Below are positions 13,614-21,503 of a stretch of 46,507 bases of DNA, in pieces. The DNA lies in contig NZ_SSBI01000060.1 in NCBI RefSeq assembly GCF_004795015.1, positions 1 to 46,507 on the forward strand. Direction: 5' to 3'. Source of the DNA: Streptomyces sp. A1277. Its GTDB lineage: Bacteria; Actinomycetota; Actinomycetes; Streptomycetales; Streptomycetaceae. Below the pieces are notes generated by a model that saw nothing but the letters and a program-made list of their open reading frames with translations, did not search any database and was not told the origin of the DNA. The position numbers and the translations under genes are program-made. Every line of letters starts with the position of its first letter. Position 1 is the first letter of the stretch.

Positions 13614-15422
13614 TCAGGGCCGCCCGCTCGGCCTCACCACCATCGCCGAGCCGCCGCCGCGCCGCTCCTTCTCGGCGGCCGCGAGCCACCGCCCGTCGGG
13701 CAGCCGCTGCACACCGGTCGCCGCCCCGATCTCCGGGTTCAACTTGAAGACGTGGCCCAGCGACTCCAGCCGGCCCCGCAGCGGGCTGTTCCACAGCGCC
13801 GGTTCGAGCTCGGTGGCCGCCGCGTTGCGCTGGCTGGCCCGGGGCGCCGCGATGGCGTCGACCAGCGGGAGCCCCCGGTCGACCTTGCCGATCAGCGACT
13901 GGAGCACGGTGGTGATGATGGTGGCGCCGCCGGGTGAGCCGAGGGCCAGCACCGGCTGCCCGTGCTGGAGCACGATGGTCGGCGAGATGGACGAACGCGG
14001 ACGCTTGCCCGGTCCGGGGAGGTTCGGGTCGTGGACGGCCGGGTCGGCCGGTGCGAAGGAGAAGTCGGTCAGCTCGTTGTTGAGCAGGTAGCCCCGCCCC
14101 GGGACCGTGATGCCGCTGCCGCCGGTCTGCTCGATGGTCAGGGTGTAGGCGACGACGTTGCCCCACTTGTCGGCGGTCGTCAGGTGGGTGGTGTTCTCCC
14201 CCTCGTACGTGGTCGGCGCGGCCTTGCCGGTGGACCGGCAGTCGCCCGGGTGGCGCGGGTCGCCCGGCGCGAGCGGACTGGCCAGCACCGCGTCGTCCTT
14301 GATCAGGCACTCCCGGGCGTCCGCGAACCGCTGGCTCAGCAGGCCCTTGGTCGGCACGTCCTCGAACGCCGGGTCGCCGACCCAGCGCCCCCGGTCGGCG
14401 AACGCGATGCGGCTCGCCTCGATGTAGCGGTGCAGGTACTTCTCCTCGCTCACCCGCGAGAGGTCCGTGGACTCCAGGATGTTGAGGGCCTCGCCCACCG
14501 TCGTCCCGCCGGAGGAGGACGGCGCCATGCCGTAGACGTCGAGCCCCCGGTAGTTCACCTTCGTGGGCGCCTGCCGCAGCGCGCGGTAGGAGCGCAGGTC
14601 CTTCGCGGTGAGGTCGCCGGGGCGCACCACCCGGTCGGACGCGGGATCGACGGGCGGATTGCGTACGGTCCTTACGACGTCGTCGGCGAGCTTGCCCCGG
14701 TAGAGCTCGTCGACGCCCTTGCGGCCGACCTCCTCGTACGTACGCGCGAGGTCGGGGTTCTTGAAGACCGAGCCGACCACCGGCAGCTTCCCGCCGGGCA
14801 GGAACAGTTTCCGGGTGGCCGGGAAGTCGCGGAACCTGTCCTCGTTGCCCGCCGTCTGCGAGCGGAACGTTTCGTCTACGACGAAGCCGTCCCGGGCCAG
14901 CCGCTCGGCGGGCTTGAGGACCTGGCGCAGCGAGGTGCTGCCCCAGGCGTCCAGGGCCGCGTCCCAGGTGGCGGGCGTGCCGGGGGTGCCGACGCCGAGC
15001 CCGCTGGTCACCGCGTCATCGAAGGCGAGCGGCTTGCCGTTCTCCAGGAAGAGGGAGGAGTCCGCGGTGCGCGGGGCGGTCTCGCGGCCGTCGATGGTCC
15101 GCACGGTCCGGGTGCGGGCGTCGTAGTAGACGAAGTAGCCACCGCCTCCGAGTCCCGACGAGTACGGCTCGGTCACCCCGAGCGCGGCGGCGGTCGCCAC
15201 CGCGGCGTCCACCGCGTTGCCGCCCTTGCGCAGCACCTCGATGCCGGCGGCCGTGGCGTCCGCGTCGACGCTGGAGACCGCGCCCCCGTATCCCACCGCG
15301 ACGGGTGACTTGGGCGGTGGCGCGGCCGGGTGGGCGGACGAGGACGGGGCGGCGGCCCCGACCGACACGACGGCGGCGAGAATCGCCGCCAACGACACAT
15401 TCCGCCTGACGGAACGTCGCAT
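13614..15422 (-). CDS. ggt: Gamma-glutamyltranspeptidase (secreted)
   Basis: A 602-residue Ntn-hydrolase with a signal peptide (Ala-rich, ending near residue 30). It cleaves the gamma-glutamyl bond of glutathione and related peptides outside the membrane. The autoprocessing site is TTHLTTAD, with the nucleophile threonine at about residue 412, so the chain splits into a large and a small subunit. Supporting motifs are GGNAVDAAVA (68-77), GLGGGGYFVYYD, SSSGGTT and SPGGATIITTV. Length matches the family. The ATG at 15422 has GGAGG about 6 bases upstream; the much longer open frame beyond it runs through a region without codon bias and into the lipoprotein gene. Confidence 0.93.
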   Translation of the reverse strand: MRRSVRRNVSLAAILAAVVSVGAAAPSSSAHPAAPPPKSPVAVGYGGAVSSVDADATAAGIEVLRKGGNAVDAAVATAAALGVTEPYSSGLGGGGYFVYYDARTRTVRTIDGRETAPRTADSSLFLENGKPLAFDDAVTSGLGVGTPGTPATWDAALDAWGSTSLRQVLKPAERLARDGFVVDETFRSQTAGNEDRFRDFPATRKLFLPGGKLPVVGSVFKNPDLARTYEEVGRKGVDELYRGKLADDVVRTVRNPPVDPASDRVVRPGDLTAKDLRSYRALRQAPTKVNYRGLDVYGMAPSSSGGTTVGEALNILESTDLSRVSEEKYLHRYIEASRIAFADRGRWVGDPAFEDVPTKGLLSQRFADARECLIKDDAVLASPLAPGDPRHPGDCRSTGKAAPTTYEGENTTHLTTADKWGNVVAYTLTIEQTGGSGITVPGRGYLLNNELTDFSFAPADPAVHDPNLPGPGKRPRSSISPTIVLQHGQPVLALGSPGGATIITTVLQSLIGKVDRGLPLVDAIAAPRASQRNAAATELEPALWNSPLRGRLESLGHVFKLNPEIGAATGVQRLPDGRWLAAAEKERRGGGSAMVVRPSGRP

Positions 15423-15724
15423 GCGCACCTCCGGTGAAGGATCGTCCGCGCAGGGTAACGCCGCCCCGGCCGTCCCGTCAGGACCGCCTCGAACTTGAGG
15501 CCGAATGCCCGCCAACATGCCCGCGCATGACTGATGGCGTACGCGACATCGTGCTGGGCGTGATAGCCGCCGGTGCCGGCGCGGCCCTCGGCCGGCTCGC
15601 GCGCACCTGTCAGGGGACCGGCGGGCGGACCGAGTTCCGCGTGGGCGGACCGGTGTCGAACCGTCGCATGTCCGGGCACCTCCCGCCGGGCCGGCAGCTG
15701 AGCCGCATCCGCGACGCGGCGCGG
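15423..15724. other. 302-base gap with no recognised gene
   Basis: This lies between the ggt start and the GerMN lipoprotein stop. Open frames run through it on both strands but none gives a recognisable protein or a ribosome site. It should contain the ggt promoter; a TACCCT-like hexamer on the plus-strand letters near 15450 is too weak to call. Any terminator for the lipoprotein operon is not obvious. Confidence 0.5.
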
Positions 15725-16258
15725 TCAGACGGAGCAGTGGGCCGGGCCGATGACACCGTCGGTGCCGGTGACCGTGACCGCCTCGGTCCGGTCGGCGGTA
15801 CGGGCCCGGGCAGCGGTGCAGATGAGCTGCTCGCGGGCCGCCTGGGAGAGCCGGGTGACCGGGAGGGTGAGGGTGACCTGTACGCCCTGCGCGCTCAGCT
15901 CGACCCCGATCTTCACCCGGTCCCCGGGCAGCTCCGTGCGCAGGCCCGCCGCCTTCTCCGCCGCGCTGGGCCCCTTGAAGAGCAGGGCGATGGCGGCCGA
16001 CGCCCCGGCGGGCCGGTCGTTCTCCCATGCCTCTCCGTTGCCGTAGTCCTCCGGATCGGCCGTCCGGACGACCGGCAGCAGCCGGGACGCCGAGGACGAG
16101 GAGACGAAGTACAGCAGGGTGCCGAGCTGGCCGGCCGGGGCCACCTCCACCGTCGCCGGCTCCCCGGCCTCCACGACGTCCGTCGCGCGGATGCCGCAGC
16201 CGGTGGCGAGCAGCAGCAGTACGGGCAGCAGCGCGCCGAGTGCGCGCCCGCCCCTCAC
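15725..16258 (-). CDS. GerMN-domain lipoprotein of a two-component operon
   Basis: A 177-residue lipoprotein with lipobox LATGC at residues 17-21 and a single GerMN-type domain (about 45-165; pattern TLLYFVSSSSASRLLPVVR, then ALLFKGPSAAEKAAGLRTELP and LTLPVTRLS). Such proteins sit on the outer face of the membrane. The GTG start overlaps the histidine-kinase stop as GTGA (16255-16258), so it is translationally coupled third gene of the operon. By analogy with CseA of the SigE-Cse system it may tune the adjacent kinase. The gene order here (regulator, kinase, lipoprotein) differs from sigE-cseABC, and no sigma factor is adjacent. Confidence 0.83.
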   Translation of the reverse strand: MRGGRALGALLPVLLLLATGCGIRATDVVEAGEPATVEVAPAGQLGTLLYFVSSSSASRLLPVVRTADPEDYGNGEAWENDRPAGASAAIALLFKGPSAAEKAAGLRTELPGDRVKIGVELSAQGVQVTLTLPVTRLSQAAREQLICTAARARTADRTEAVTVTGTDGVIGPAHCSV

Positions 16259-17691
16259 CGCTCCCCCATCGGCAGGTCCACGGTGAACACCGCACCGCCG
16301 CCGGGGGCGTTCGCCGCGCGGACCGTGCCGCCGTGCAGCCGGACGTTCTCCTGGGCGATGGCGAGGCCGAGGCCGCTGCCCGCCGACCGGGTGCGCGCCG
16401 CGTCGGCCTTGTAGAACCGGTCGAAGATGTGCGGGAGCACGGACTCGTCGATGCCGGGCCCGCTGTCCCCGACCTCCACGACGAGCCGGTCCCCGTCGCC
16501 CTGCCCCTCGGTGCGCACCCGCAGGGTGACCGGTTCGGCGCCGTGCCGCAGGGCGTTGCCGACGAGGTTGGCGACGACCACGTCGAAGCGGCGCGGATCG
16601 AGCACCGCCCGTACGCCGTCGGCGAGTTCGGTGGTGACCCGGTCCTCCCAGCGGCGGGCCTGGAGCGACTTGCGTACGGTCTCGGCGACGTCGACCTCAT
16701 CCAGGTGCAGGTCCGCCGCCCGGGCGTCGAAGCGGGATATCTCCATCAGGTCCTCGACCAGGGTGGCGAGCTTGCCGGTCTCCGCGCTGATCAGCCGGAC
16801 GGCGGCGGCGGTGTCGGGGCGCAGCTCGTCGGCGTCCTCGTCCAGGACCTCGGTGACGGCGAGCATTCCGGCGAGCGGGGTGCGCAGTTCGTGGGAGACG
16901 TCGGAGGCGAAGCGCCTGGCCCGTTCCTCGGCCCGGCGCAGCTCGTCGACGGACTCCTGGAGCTTGGTCGAGGACTCGTTGAACGTCCAGGCGAGGTCGG
17001 CGATTTCGTCGTTGCCGCGCACGGTGATGCGGGTGTGGAGCTCGCCCCGGCCGATGCCGGCGGCGGCCCGGCGCAGATCGCGTACCGGGCGCAGGACGCT
17101 GCGGGCGGCGAGCAGGGCGGGGACCAGGGCGATGAGCAGGGCGGGCAGGGCGCCGTCGCGGGCCGCGGTGACCATGGCGGCCACGTTGGCCTGCTCGGTG
17201 GACAGCGGCATCACGGCGTAGAGGACGAGGCCGGTGGGCTGGCTGCCGTCGCCCCGGTCGAAGAGGGTGGGCATGGCGACGGTCAGCCACGGCTTGCCGT
17301 CCTTGACGACGCGCTGGAAGGAGCCGTGGGCGTTGTCGCGGGCGGCCGTGCGCAGGTCCGCGGTGATCACCCCGGAGGAGGGCCGGTCCGACGAGGAGAC
17401 CCGCAGGTTCCCGTACTCGGCGAAGACGGTCCAGGCGTGCGCCGTGCCCTGGCGGGCCAGCGTGAGGCAGATGTCCCGCAACCAGACCCGGTCCAGCGGA
17501 AGGGTGACGGCCTGGGCGCTGATCCGGTCCCGGAACTGGGCGACGGCGGTGTCCTGGGCCTGCTGGAGTATCGCCGAGCGGGCCTCGCGGTAGGTGAGGG
17601 CCGCGGTGGTGGCGGCGCTGACGGCGGCGACGAACAGGAACGCCGCGATCAGCCGGGTGCGCAGGCCGAAGCGGGCGGCGAACAGTTTCAC
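16255..17691 (-). CDS. Sensor histidine kinase (AfsQ2/CseC-like)
   Basis: A 478-residue membrane kinase. Transmembrane helices at about 12-33 and 181-200 flank an extracytoplasmic sensor. A HAMP domain (about 200-250) leads to the H-box SDVSHELRTPLAG with phosphoacceptor His267, then N-box NLVGNALRHG, G1 DSGPGID and G2 GSGLGLAIA. It should phosphorylate the upstream response regulator in response to an envelope signal. The GTG start at 17691 overlaps the regulator's stop as GTGA. Motifs and the DVSHELRTPLAG context place it in the AfsQ2/CseC/MtrB-like group of actinobacterial kinases. Confidence 0.92.
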   Translation of the reverse strand: MKLFAARFGLRTRLIAAFLFVAAVSAATTAALTYREARSAILQQAQDTAVAQFRDRISAQAVTLPLDRVWLRDICLTLARQGTAHAWTVFAEYGNLRVSSSDRPSSGVITADLRTAARDNAHGSFQRVVKDGKPWLTVAMPTLFDRGDGSQPTGLVLYAVMPLSTEQANVAAMVTAARDGALPALLIALVPALLAARSVLRPVRDLRRAAAGIGRGELHTRITVRGNDEIADLAWTFNESSTKLQESVDELRRAEERARRFASDVSHELRTPLAGMLAVTEVLDEDADELRPDTAAAVRLISAETGKLATLVEDLMEISRFDARAADLHLDEVDVAETVRKSLQARRWEDRVTTELADGVRAVLDPRRFDVVVANLVGNALRHGAEPVTLRVRTEGQGDGDRLVVEVGDSGPGIDESVLPHIFDRFYKADAARTRSAGSGLGLAIAQENVRLHGGTVRAANAPGGGAVFTVDLPMGER

Positions 17692-18371
17692 GTGAGGGGT
17701 CCGAAGCGGTAGCCGAAGCCGCGGACGGTCTGGATGTAGCGGGGGCTGCCGGGCACGTCCTCGACCTTCTGGCGCAGCCTGCGCACGCAGGCGTCGACCA
17801 GCCGGGCATCCCCGTGGTAGCTGTGCTCCCACACGTATTCGAGGAGCTGCTGGCGGCTGAAGACCTGCTCGGGCGAGGCCGAGAGGTGGAGCAGGAGCTT
17901 CAGTTCGGAGGGGGCGAGCAGCAGCCGCTCGCCGGCCTTGGCGACGGCGAGGCCGGCGCGGTCGACGGTCAGCTCGCCGTGCGACTCGGTGCCACCGCGC
18001 CCGGCGGGTTCCGCGAGCCGCCTCAGTACCGCGCGGATGCGGGCCTCGATGACCTCGGTGCGGGCGGGTTTGACGATGTAGTCGTCGGCGCCCGCCTCCA
18101 GGCCCACCACGACGTCGAAGTCGTCGCCGCGCGCGGTGAGCATGATGACGGGCAGCTGGCTCGTCTCGCGTATCCGGCGGCAGACCTGCACGCCGTTCAT
18201 GCCGGGCAGCATCAGGTCCAGGAGGACCAGTTCGGGGCGGAACTCGCCCAGCGCGGCGAGCCCCGCCTCGCCCGTACCCACGGCCCGCAGGTCGTGTCCG
18301 CGCCTGCGCAGCCCCAGTTCGACCCCTTCCCGCACGGAGGGGTCGTCTTCGATCAGGAGCACGCGAGCCAT
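17688..18371 (-). CDS. OmpR-family response regulator (AfsQ1/CseB-like)
   Basis: A 227-residue protein with a receiver domain (1-120) and a winged-helix output domain (130-225). Acidic pocket Glu8-Asp9-Asp10 (IEDD) and phosphoacceptor Asp52 (LLDLMLPG) are present, with KPA for the usual conserved KP lysine. The C-terminal VWEHSYHGDARLVDACVRRLRQKVED closely resembles AfsQ1-type regulators. It is first in a three-gene coupled operon with the kinase and lipoprotein. The start ATG 18371 is supported by the usual MARVLLIEDD beginning. Targets cannot be told from sequence; nearby envelope genes are candidates. Confidence 0.93.
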   Translation of the reverse strand: MARVLLIEDDPSVREGVELGLRRRGHDLRAVGTGEAGLAALGEFRPELVLLDLMLPGMNGVQVCRRIRETSQLPVIMLTARGDDFDVVVGLEAGADDYIVKPARTEVIEARIRAVLRRLAEPAGRGGTESHGELTVDRAGLAVAKAGERLLLAPSELKLLLHLSASPEQVFSRQQLLEYVWEHSYHGDARLVDACVRRLRQKVEDVPGSPRYIQTVRGFGYRFGPLT

Positions 18372-18429
18372 GGCGTCAGTATCCCAGCGATCAAGGAGTG
18401 GATTCGAACGGGTGGGCGGTCCGGGCGGC

Positions 18430-20121
18430 TCAGCCGCGCCGCAGCCCGCCCCGGACGGCGTTCAGTGCGGCGCTCACCTCGGTGAGCCGCAGGGGGCGGG
18501 CCAGCAGCGCCACGACCAGGACCAGAACGGCCGTCCCGGTGCTCAGCGCGGCGAGGTCGCCGAGCCCCGAGCCCTGCGTGTCGACGGCGCGGGCCGCCGC
18601 GTACGCCAGCAGCCCGGCGGGCACACACGCGGCCATCAGCCGTACGTGCGCCCCCACCCCGGGTGAGCGGGTGAGCGAGGAACGTGCCGCGCCGGGCGGG
18701 GAGACTCTGCGGTGCAGGACGTACGCGGTGACGGCGAAGCCGGTGAGCAGGGCCACCGAGTACGCGCCCGCCATGCCCGTCACCGCCCAGCGCGGGGGCA
18801 GCAGCAGGTAGGCGACGACGCAGAGGCCGGCGTTGAGGGCGGCGATGACCAGGTTCAGCAGGAAGGGGGTGCGGGTGTCGCTCATCGCGTAGAAGCCCCG
18901 GGAGAGCACGTACTGCCCGGAGAAGGCGATGAGCCCGGGGGCGAACGCGGCCATCATGCCCGCCATCACCGTGATGTCCGCGGGCCCGGTGCGTCCGTAG
19001 CCGAAGACCGAGCCCATCACCCAGGGCGCGAGCGCCAGCAGGAGGGCTGCGGCCGGGACGACCACGGCCGCGGAGGTGCGCAGCGCGTACGAGAGGTCCC
19101 GCCGCACCCCGGCCAGGTCGCCGCCGGCCGCCGCCCGGCTCATCCGGGGCATCAGCGCGGTGACGAGGCTGACGGTGACGATGCCCTGCGGCACGACCCA
19201 CAGCTGGTAGGCGTAGCTGTACGCGGTGTACCCGGCGCCGCCCGCGACGTGCTGTTCCACGGCGTGCTGGCCGGTGGCGGTGGAGAGCCGGGTCACGACC
19301 CAGTAGGCGGCCTGGTTGGTCAGGACGAGCATGACCAGCCAGCCGGCGGCGCGCAGCGGCCGGGCGAGTCCGCTGCCGCGCCAGTCGAACCGCGGCCGCC
19401 AGCGGAACTTCGCGGCCCGCAGCGAGGGCACCAGCGCGAGGCTCTGCACGGCGATGCCCGCCGTGGTGCCCCAGCCCAGCCACTGGGCCTGCGCGGAGGT
19501 GAGGGTGCCCTCGGAGCTCGCCGCCGTCCAGAGGTAGAGCCCGAACACGGCGATGATCACGAGGTTGTTGAGGACGGGCGTCCACATCATCGCGCCGAAC
19601 CGGCCACGGGCGTTGAGCACCTGGCCCAGCAGCGTGAACAGGCCGTAGAAGAGGATCTGGGGCAGGCAGTAGCGGGCCAGGGCGACGGTGAGTTCGGCCT
19701 GGTCGCCGTCGTAGGTGGGGGCGTACACCGAGATGATCAGCGGGGCGCCCATGACGGCGAGCGCGGTCAGCGCGAGCAGACCGGCCGTGCACAGGGTCAG
19801 CAGGCGGTCGGTGTAGGCGGCGCCGCCGTCGCTGTGCTCCTTGGCCGCCCGGACGAGTTCGGGGACGAAGACCGCGTTGAGGGCGCCACCGATCAGCAGT
19901 ATGTAGAGGATGTTGGGCACGGTGTTGGCGACCGTGTAGCCGTCGGCCCGCAGTCCGGTGCCGAGCGCGGCGACGACGACCGCCGAGCGTATGAATCCCG
20001 TCGCCCGCGAGACGACCGAGCCGGCGGCCATGACGGCGCCGCTGCGCAGCACCGAGCCGGAGCCGCGGGGTCCGGCCTGTTCGGGGGCGGGCGCCGCGGG
20101 GGCGGCGTCGGCGGCCGTCAC
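18430..20121 (-). CDS. murJ: MurJ/MviN-family lipid II flippase-like protein
   Basis: A 563-residue polytopic membrane protein of the MOP superfamily with about 14 hydrophobic segments. The N-terminal SRATGFIRSAVVVAALG block and PNILYILLIGGALNAVFVPEL are the MviN signature; YVLSRGFYAMSDTRTPF is seen near residue 400. It moves peptidoglycan precursors or related lipid-linked units across the membrane. The GTG start overlaps the FemX stop as GTGA (20118-20121). The long upstream frame is a shadow of femX. Streptomyces often have several MurJ paralogues, so this one may be accessory rather than the essential flippase. Confidence 0.88.
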   Translation of the reverse strand: MTAADAAPAAPAPEQAGPRGSGSVLRSGAVMAAGSVVSRATGFIRSAVVVAALGTGLRADGYTVANTVPNILYILLIGGALNAVFVPELVRAAKEHSDGGAAYTDRLLTLCTAGLLALTALAVMGAPLIISVYAPTYDGDQAELTVALARYCLPQILFYGLFTLLGQVLNARGRFGAMMWTPVLNNLVIIAVFGLYLWTAASSEGTLTSAQAQWLGWGTTAGIAVQSLALVPSLRAAKFRWRPRFDWRGSGLARPLRAAGWLVMLVLTNQAAYWVVTRLSTATGQHAVEQHVAGGAGYTAYSYAYQLWVVPQGIVTVSLVTALMPRMSRAAAGGDLAGVRRDLSYALRTSAAVVVPAAALLLALAPWVMGSVFGYGRTGPADITVMAGMMAAFAPGLIAFSGQYVLSRGFYAMSDTRTPFLLNLVIAALNAGLCVVAYLLLPPRWAVTGMAGAYSVALLTGFAVTAYVLHRRVSPPGAARSSLTRSPGVGAHVRLMAACVPAGLLAYAAARAVDTQGSGLGDLAALSTGTAVLVLVVALLARPLRLTEVSAALNAVRGGLRRG

Positions 20122-21275
20122 CGGCGTGCCAGGTATGCCTGGAACGCCCGGTACAGCGTGTTGTTGGCGGCTCCGCCCACCGATGTCTCCCACTCTCCGA
20201 GGGTCTCCACGACCTGCCCGCCGGTGCCGAACTTCCAGCGCAGCAGCCCGAAGGGCCGGTCGTCGGGATCGAGGGTGGAGGATACCCCGCGCATGTCGTA
20301 CACCCCCGCGCCCCGGTCCCGGGCGTCGCACATCATCCGCCACTGCAAGGCGTTGCTGGGGCGGACCTCGCGGCGGTGGTCGGCGGAGGCGCCGGTCTGG
20401 TACCAGACCCGCCGGCCGGTGCTGATGAGGGTGTGCGCGGCCAGGATCTCGCCCTCGTGCACGGCGAGGCAGAGCCTCATCCGGCCCGGCTCTTCGGCGT
20501 TGAGCACGGCGTACTGGCGCTGGTAGTAGGCGAGGGAGCGGCCGAGCCGGAAGCCGTCGCGCTCCTCGGTGATCCGCAGCAGCCGGTGGAATTCGGGCAG
20601 CTCGGCGGCGCTCCCGGTCACGATGCGCACCCCCGCCTTCTGCGCGCGGCGCACATTGCGGCGCCACTCCTGATTGAGCCCGGCCCACAGGTCCTCGGTG
20701 CTGCGTCCGGCGAGCGGCACCCGGAAGACGTACCGGGGCTGGGCGTCGGCGTCGTCGCCGTCCCCGCCGCAGCGCCGCCAGCCGCGCGCCCGCAGCCGGT
20801 CCGCGACGGCCGCGCCCAGCGGATCGACCTGGCTGGCCAGCACGTCCCCGACGGTGCGGCCGGGTCCGGTGGCGGCCTTCAGCCGGGGGGTGTCCCAGCG
20901 GCGGTAGGCGGGCGAGGGCCCGATGCGTACGGCGAACGCCCCGGCCGCGCGCAGGTGGACGAGCAGCGGCCGCAGCCACCGGTCCATGCCGGGGTCGGCC
21001 CAGTCGGCGACCGGCCCTTCCGGAAGATAGGCGAAGTATTTGCGGGTGCCCGGGAATTGCCGGTAGAGGACGAGTGCGCTGCCGCTCAGTACGCCGTCGT
21101 CGTCGTGCCAGCCGAGCCTTTCCGACGACCATCCCTCTTTCACGCCCGCCCACGACGGGTACTGCAGGAAACTGGCGTCCGCGTGGGTGGCCAGGTGCGC
21201 GCGGTGCTCGTCCGCCGTGAGGCCGTGTATGCGTAGTTCACGGCTGCGGTCTCCGGTCGCGAGCAGCGCTGACAT
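20118..21275 (-). CDS. FemAB/FemX-type aminoacyltransferase (peptidoglycan bridge)
   Basis: A 385-residue protein of the FemAB family, built from two GNAT-like subdomains. It adds an amino acid, probably the glycine found in Streptomyces LL-DAP-Gly peptidoglycan, from aminoacyl-tRNA to lipid II. Typical stretches are SFLQYPSWAGVKEGW at about 35-49, LNQEWRRNVRRAQKAGV at about 205-221, EERDGFRLGRSLAYYQ and YDMRGV near 335. It is coupled to the MurJ-like gene, which would flip the modified lipid II. The L,D-transpeptidase gene is divergent 228 bases away. The exact amino acid is inferred from the genus. Confidence 0.85.
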   Translation of the reverse strand: MSALLATGDRSRELRIHGLTADEHRAHLATHADASFLQYPSWAGVKEGWSSERLGWHDDDGVLSGSALVLYRQFPGTRKYFAYLPEGPVADWADPGMDRWLRPLLVHLRAAGAFAVRIGPSPAYRRWDTPRLKAATGPGRTVGDVLASQVDPLGAAVADRLRARGWRRCGGDGDDADAQPRYVFRVPLAGRSTEDLWAGLNQEWRRNVRRAQKAGVRIVTGSAAELPEFHRLLRITEERDGFRLGRSLAYYQRQYAVLNAEEPGRMRLCLAVHEGEILAAHTLISTGRRVWYQTGASADHRREVRPSNALQWRMMCDARDRGAGVYDMRGVSSTLDPDDRPFGLLRWKFGTGGQVVETLGEWETSVGGAANNTLYRAFQAYLARR

Positions 21276-21436
21276 CTCCGTGGCCCTCCCTCGTGGGCCC
21301 CGCGGTCGGCTCTGCGGGGCTGCACAGGATGCTCACAGCGGTCCGTGACCGGTCCGCGCGCCGCATGTGACCGGACGATGACCGTTGCGCTGCGCTTCTC
21401 GTCACAGAGGGAATTCCTGCTTTTCCACGGATTTAC

Positions 21437-21464
21437 GGAACTTAGGCTCCGGTGCATGCCTCTC
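21437..21464 (+). promoter_or_regulatory. Possible ECF (SigE-type) promoter before the L,D-transpeptidase gene
   Basis: GGAACTT at 21437-21443 matches the -35 of SigE-type envelope-stress promoters. A TCT-containing segment (21461-21463) lies at about the expected 16-18 base spacing. If used, transcription would begin near 21470. That would rule out ATG 21456 and support the start at 21504. The -10 match is poor, so this is tentative. Confidence 0.25.
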
Positions 21465-21503
21465 CACCGACGACCGAGCAAGGCCCTGGAGGTTTTTCCG
21501 TTG

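Noticed and set aside
16027..17712. 561-codon plus-strand frame opposite the histidine kinase
   Set aside because: Antisense shadow; kinase motifs in the sense frame are complete.
15725..18371. sigE-cseABC operon proper
   Set aside because: No sigma factor gene is adjacent and the gene order differs; only family resemblance can be claimed.
18393..18412. Possible tRNA T-loop (GATTCGAAC) after the response regulator gene
   Set aside because: No cloverleaf could be built around it; acceptor and anticodon arms are missing. No tRNA or rRNA gene was found in the window.
18712..20526. 604-codon plus-strand frame opposite murJ and femX
   Set aside because: Antisense shadow; composition is Arg/Gly/Glu-rich without hydrophobic or family features.
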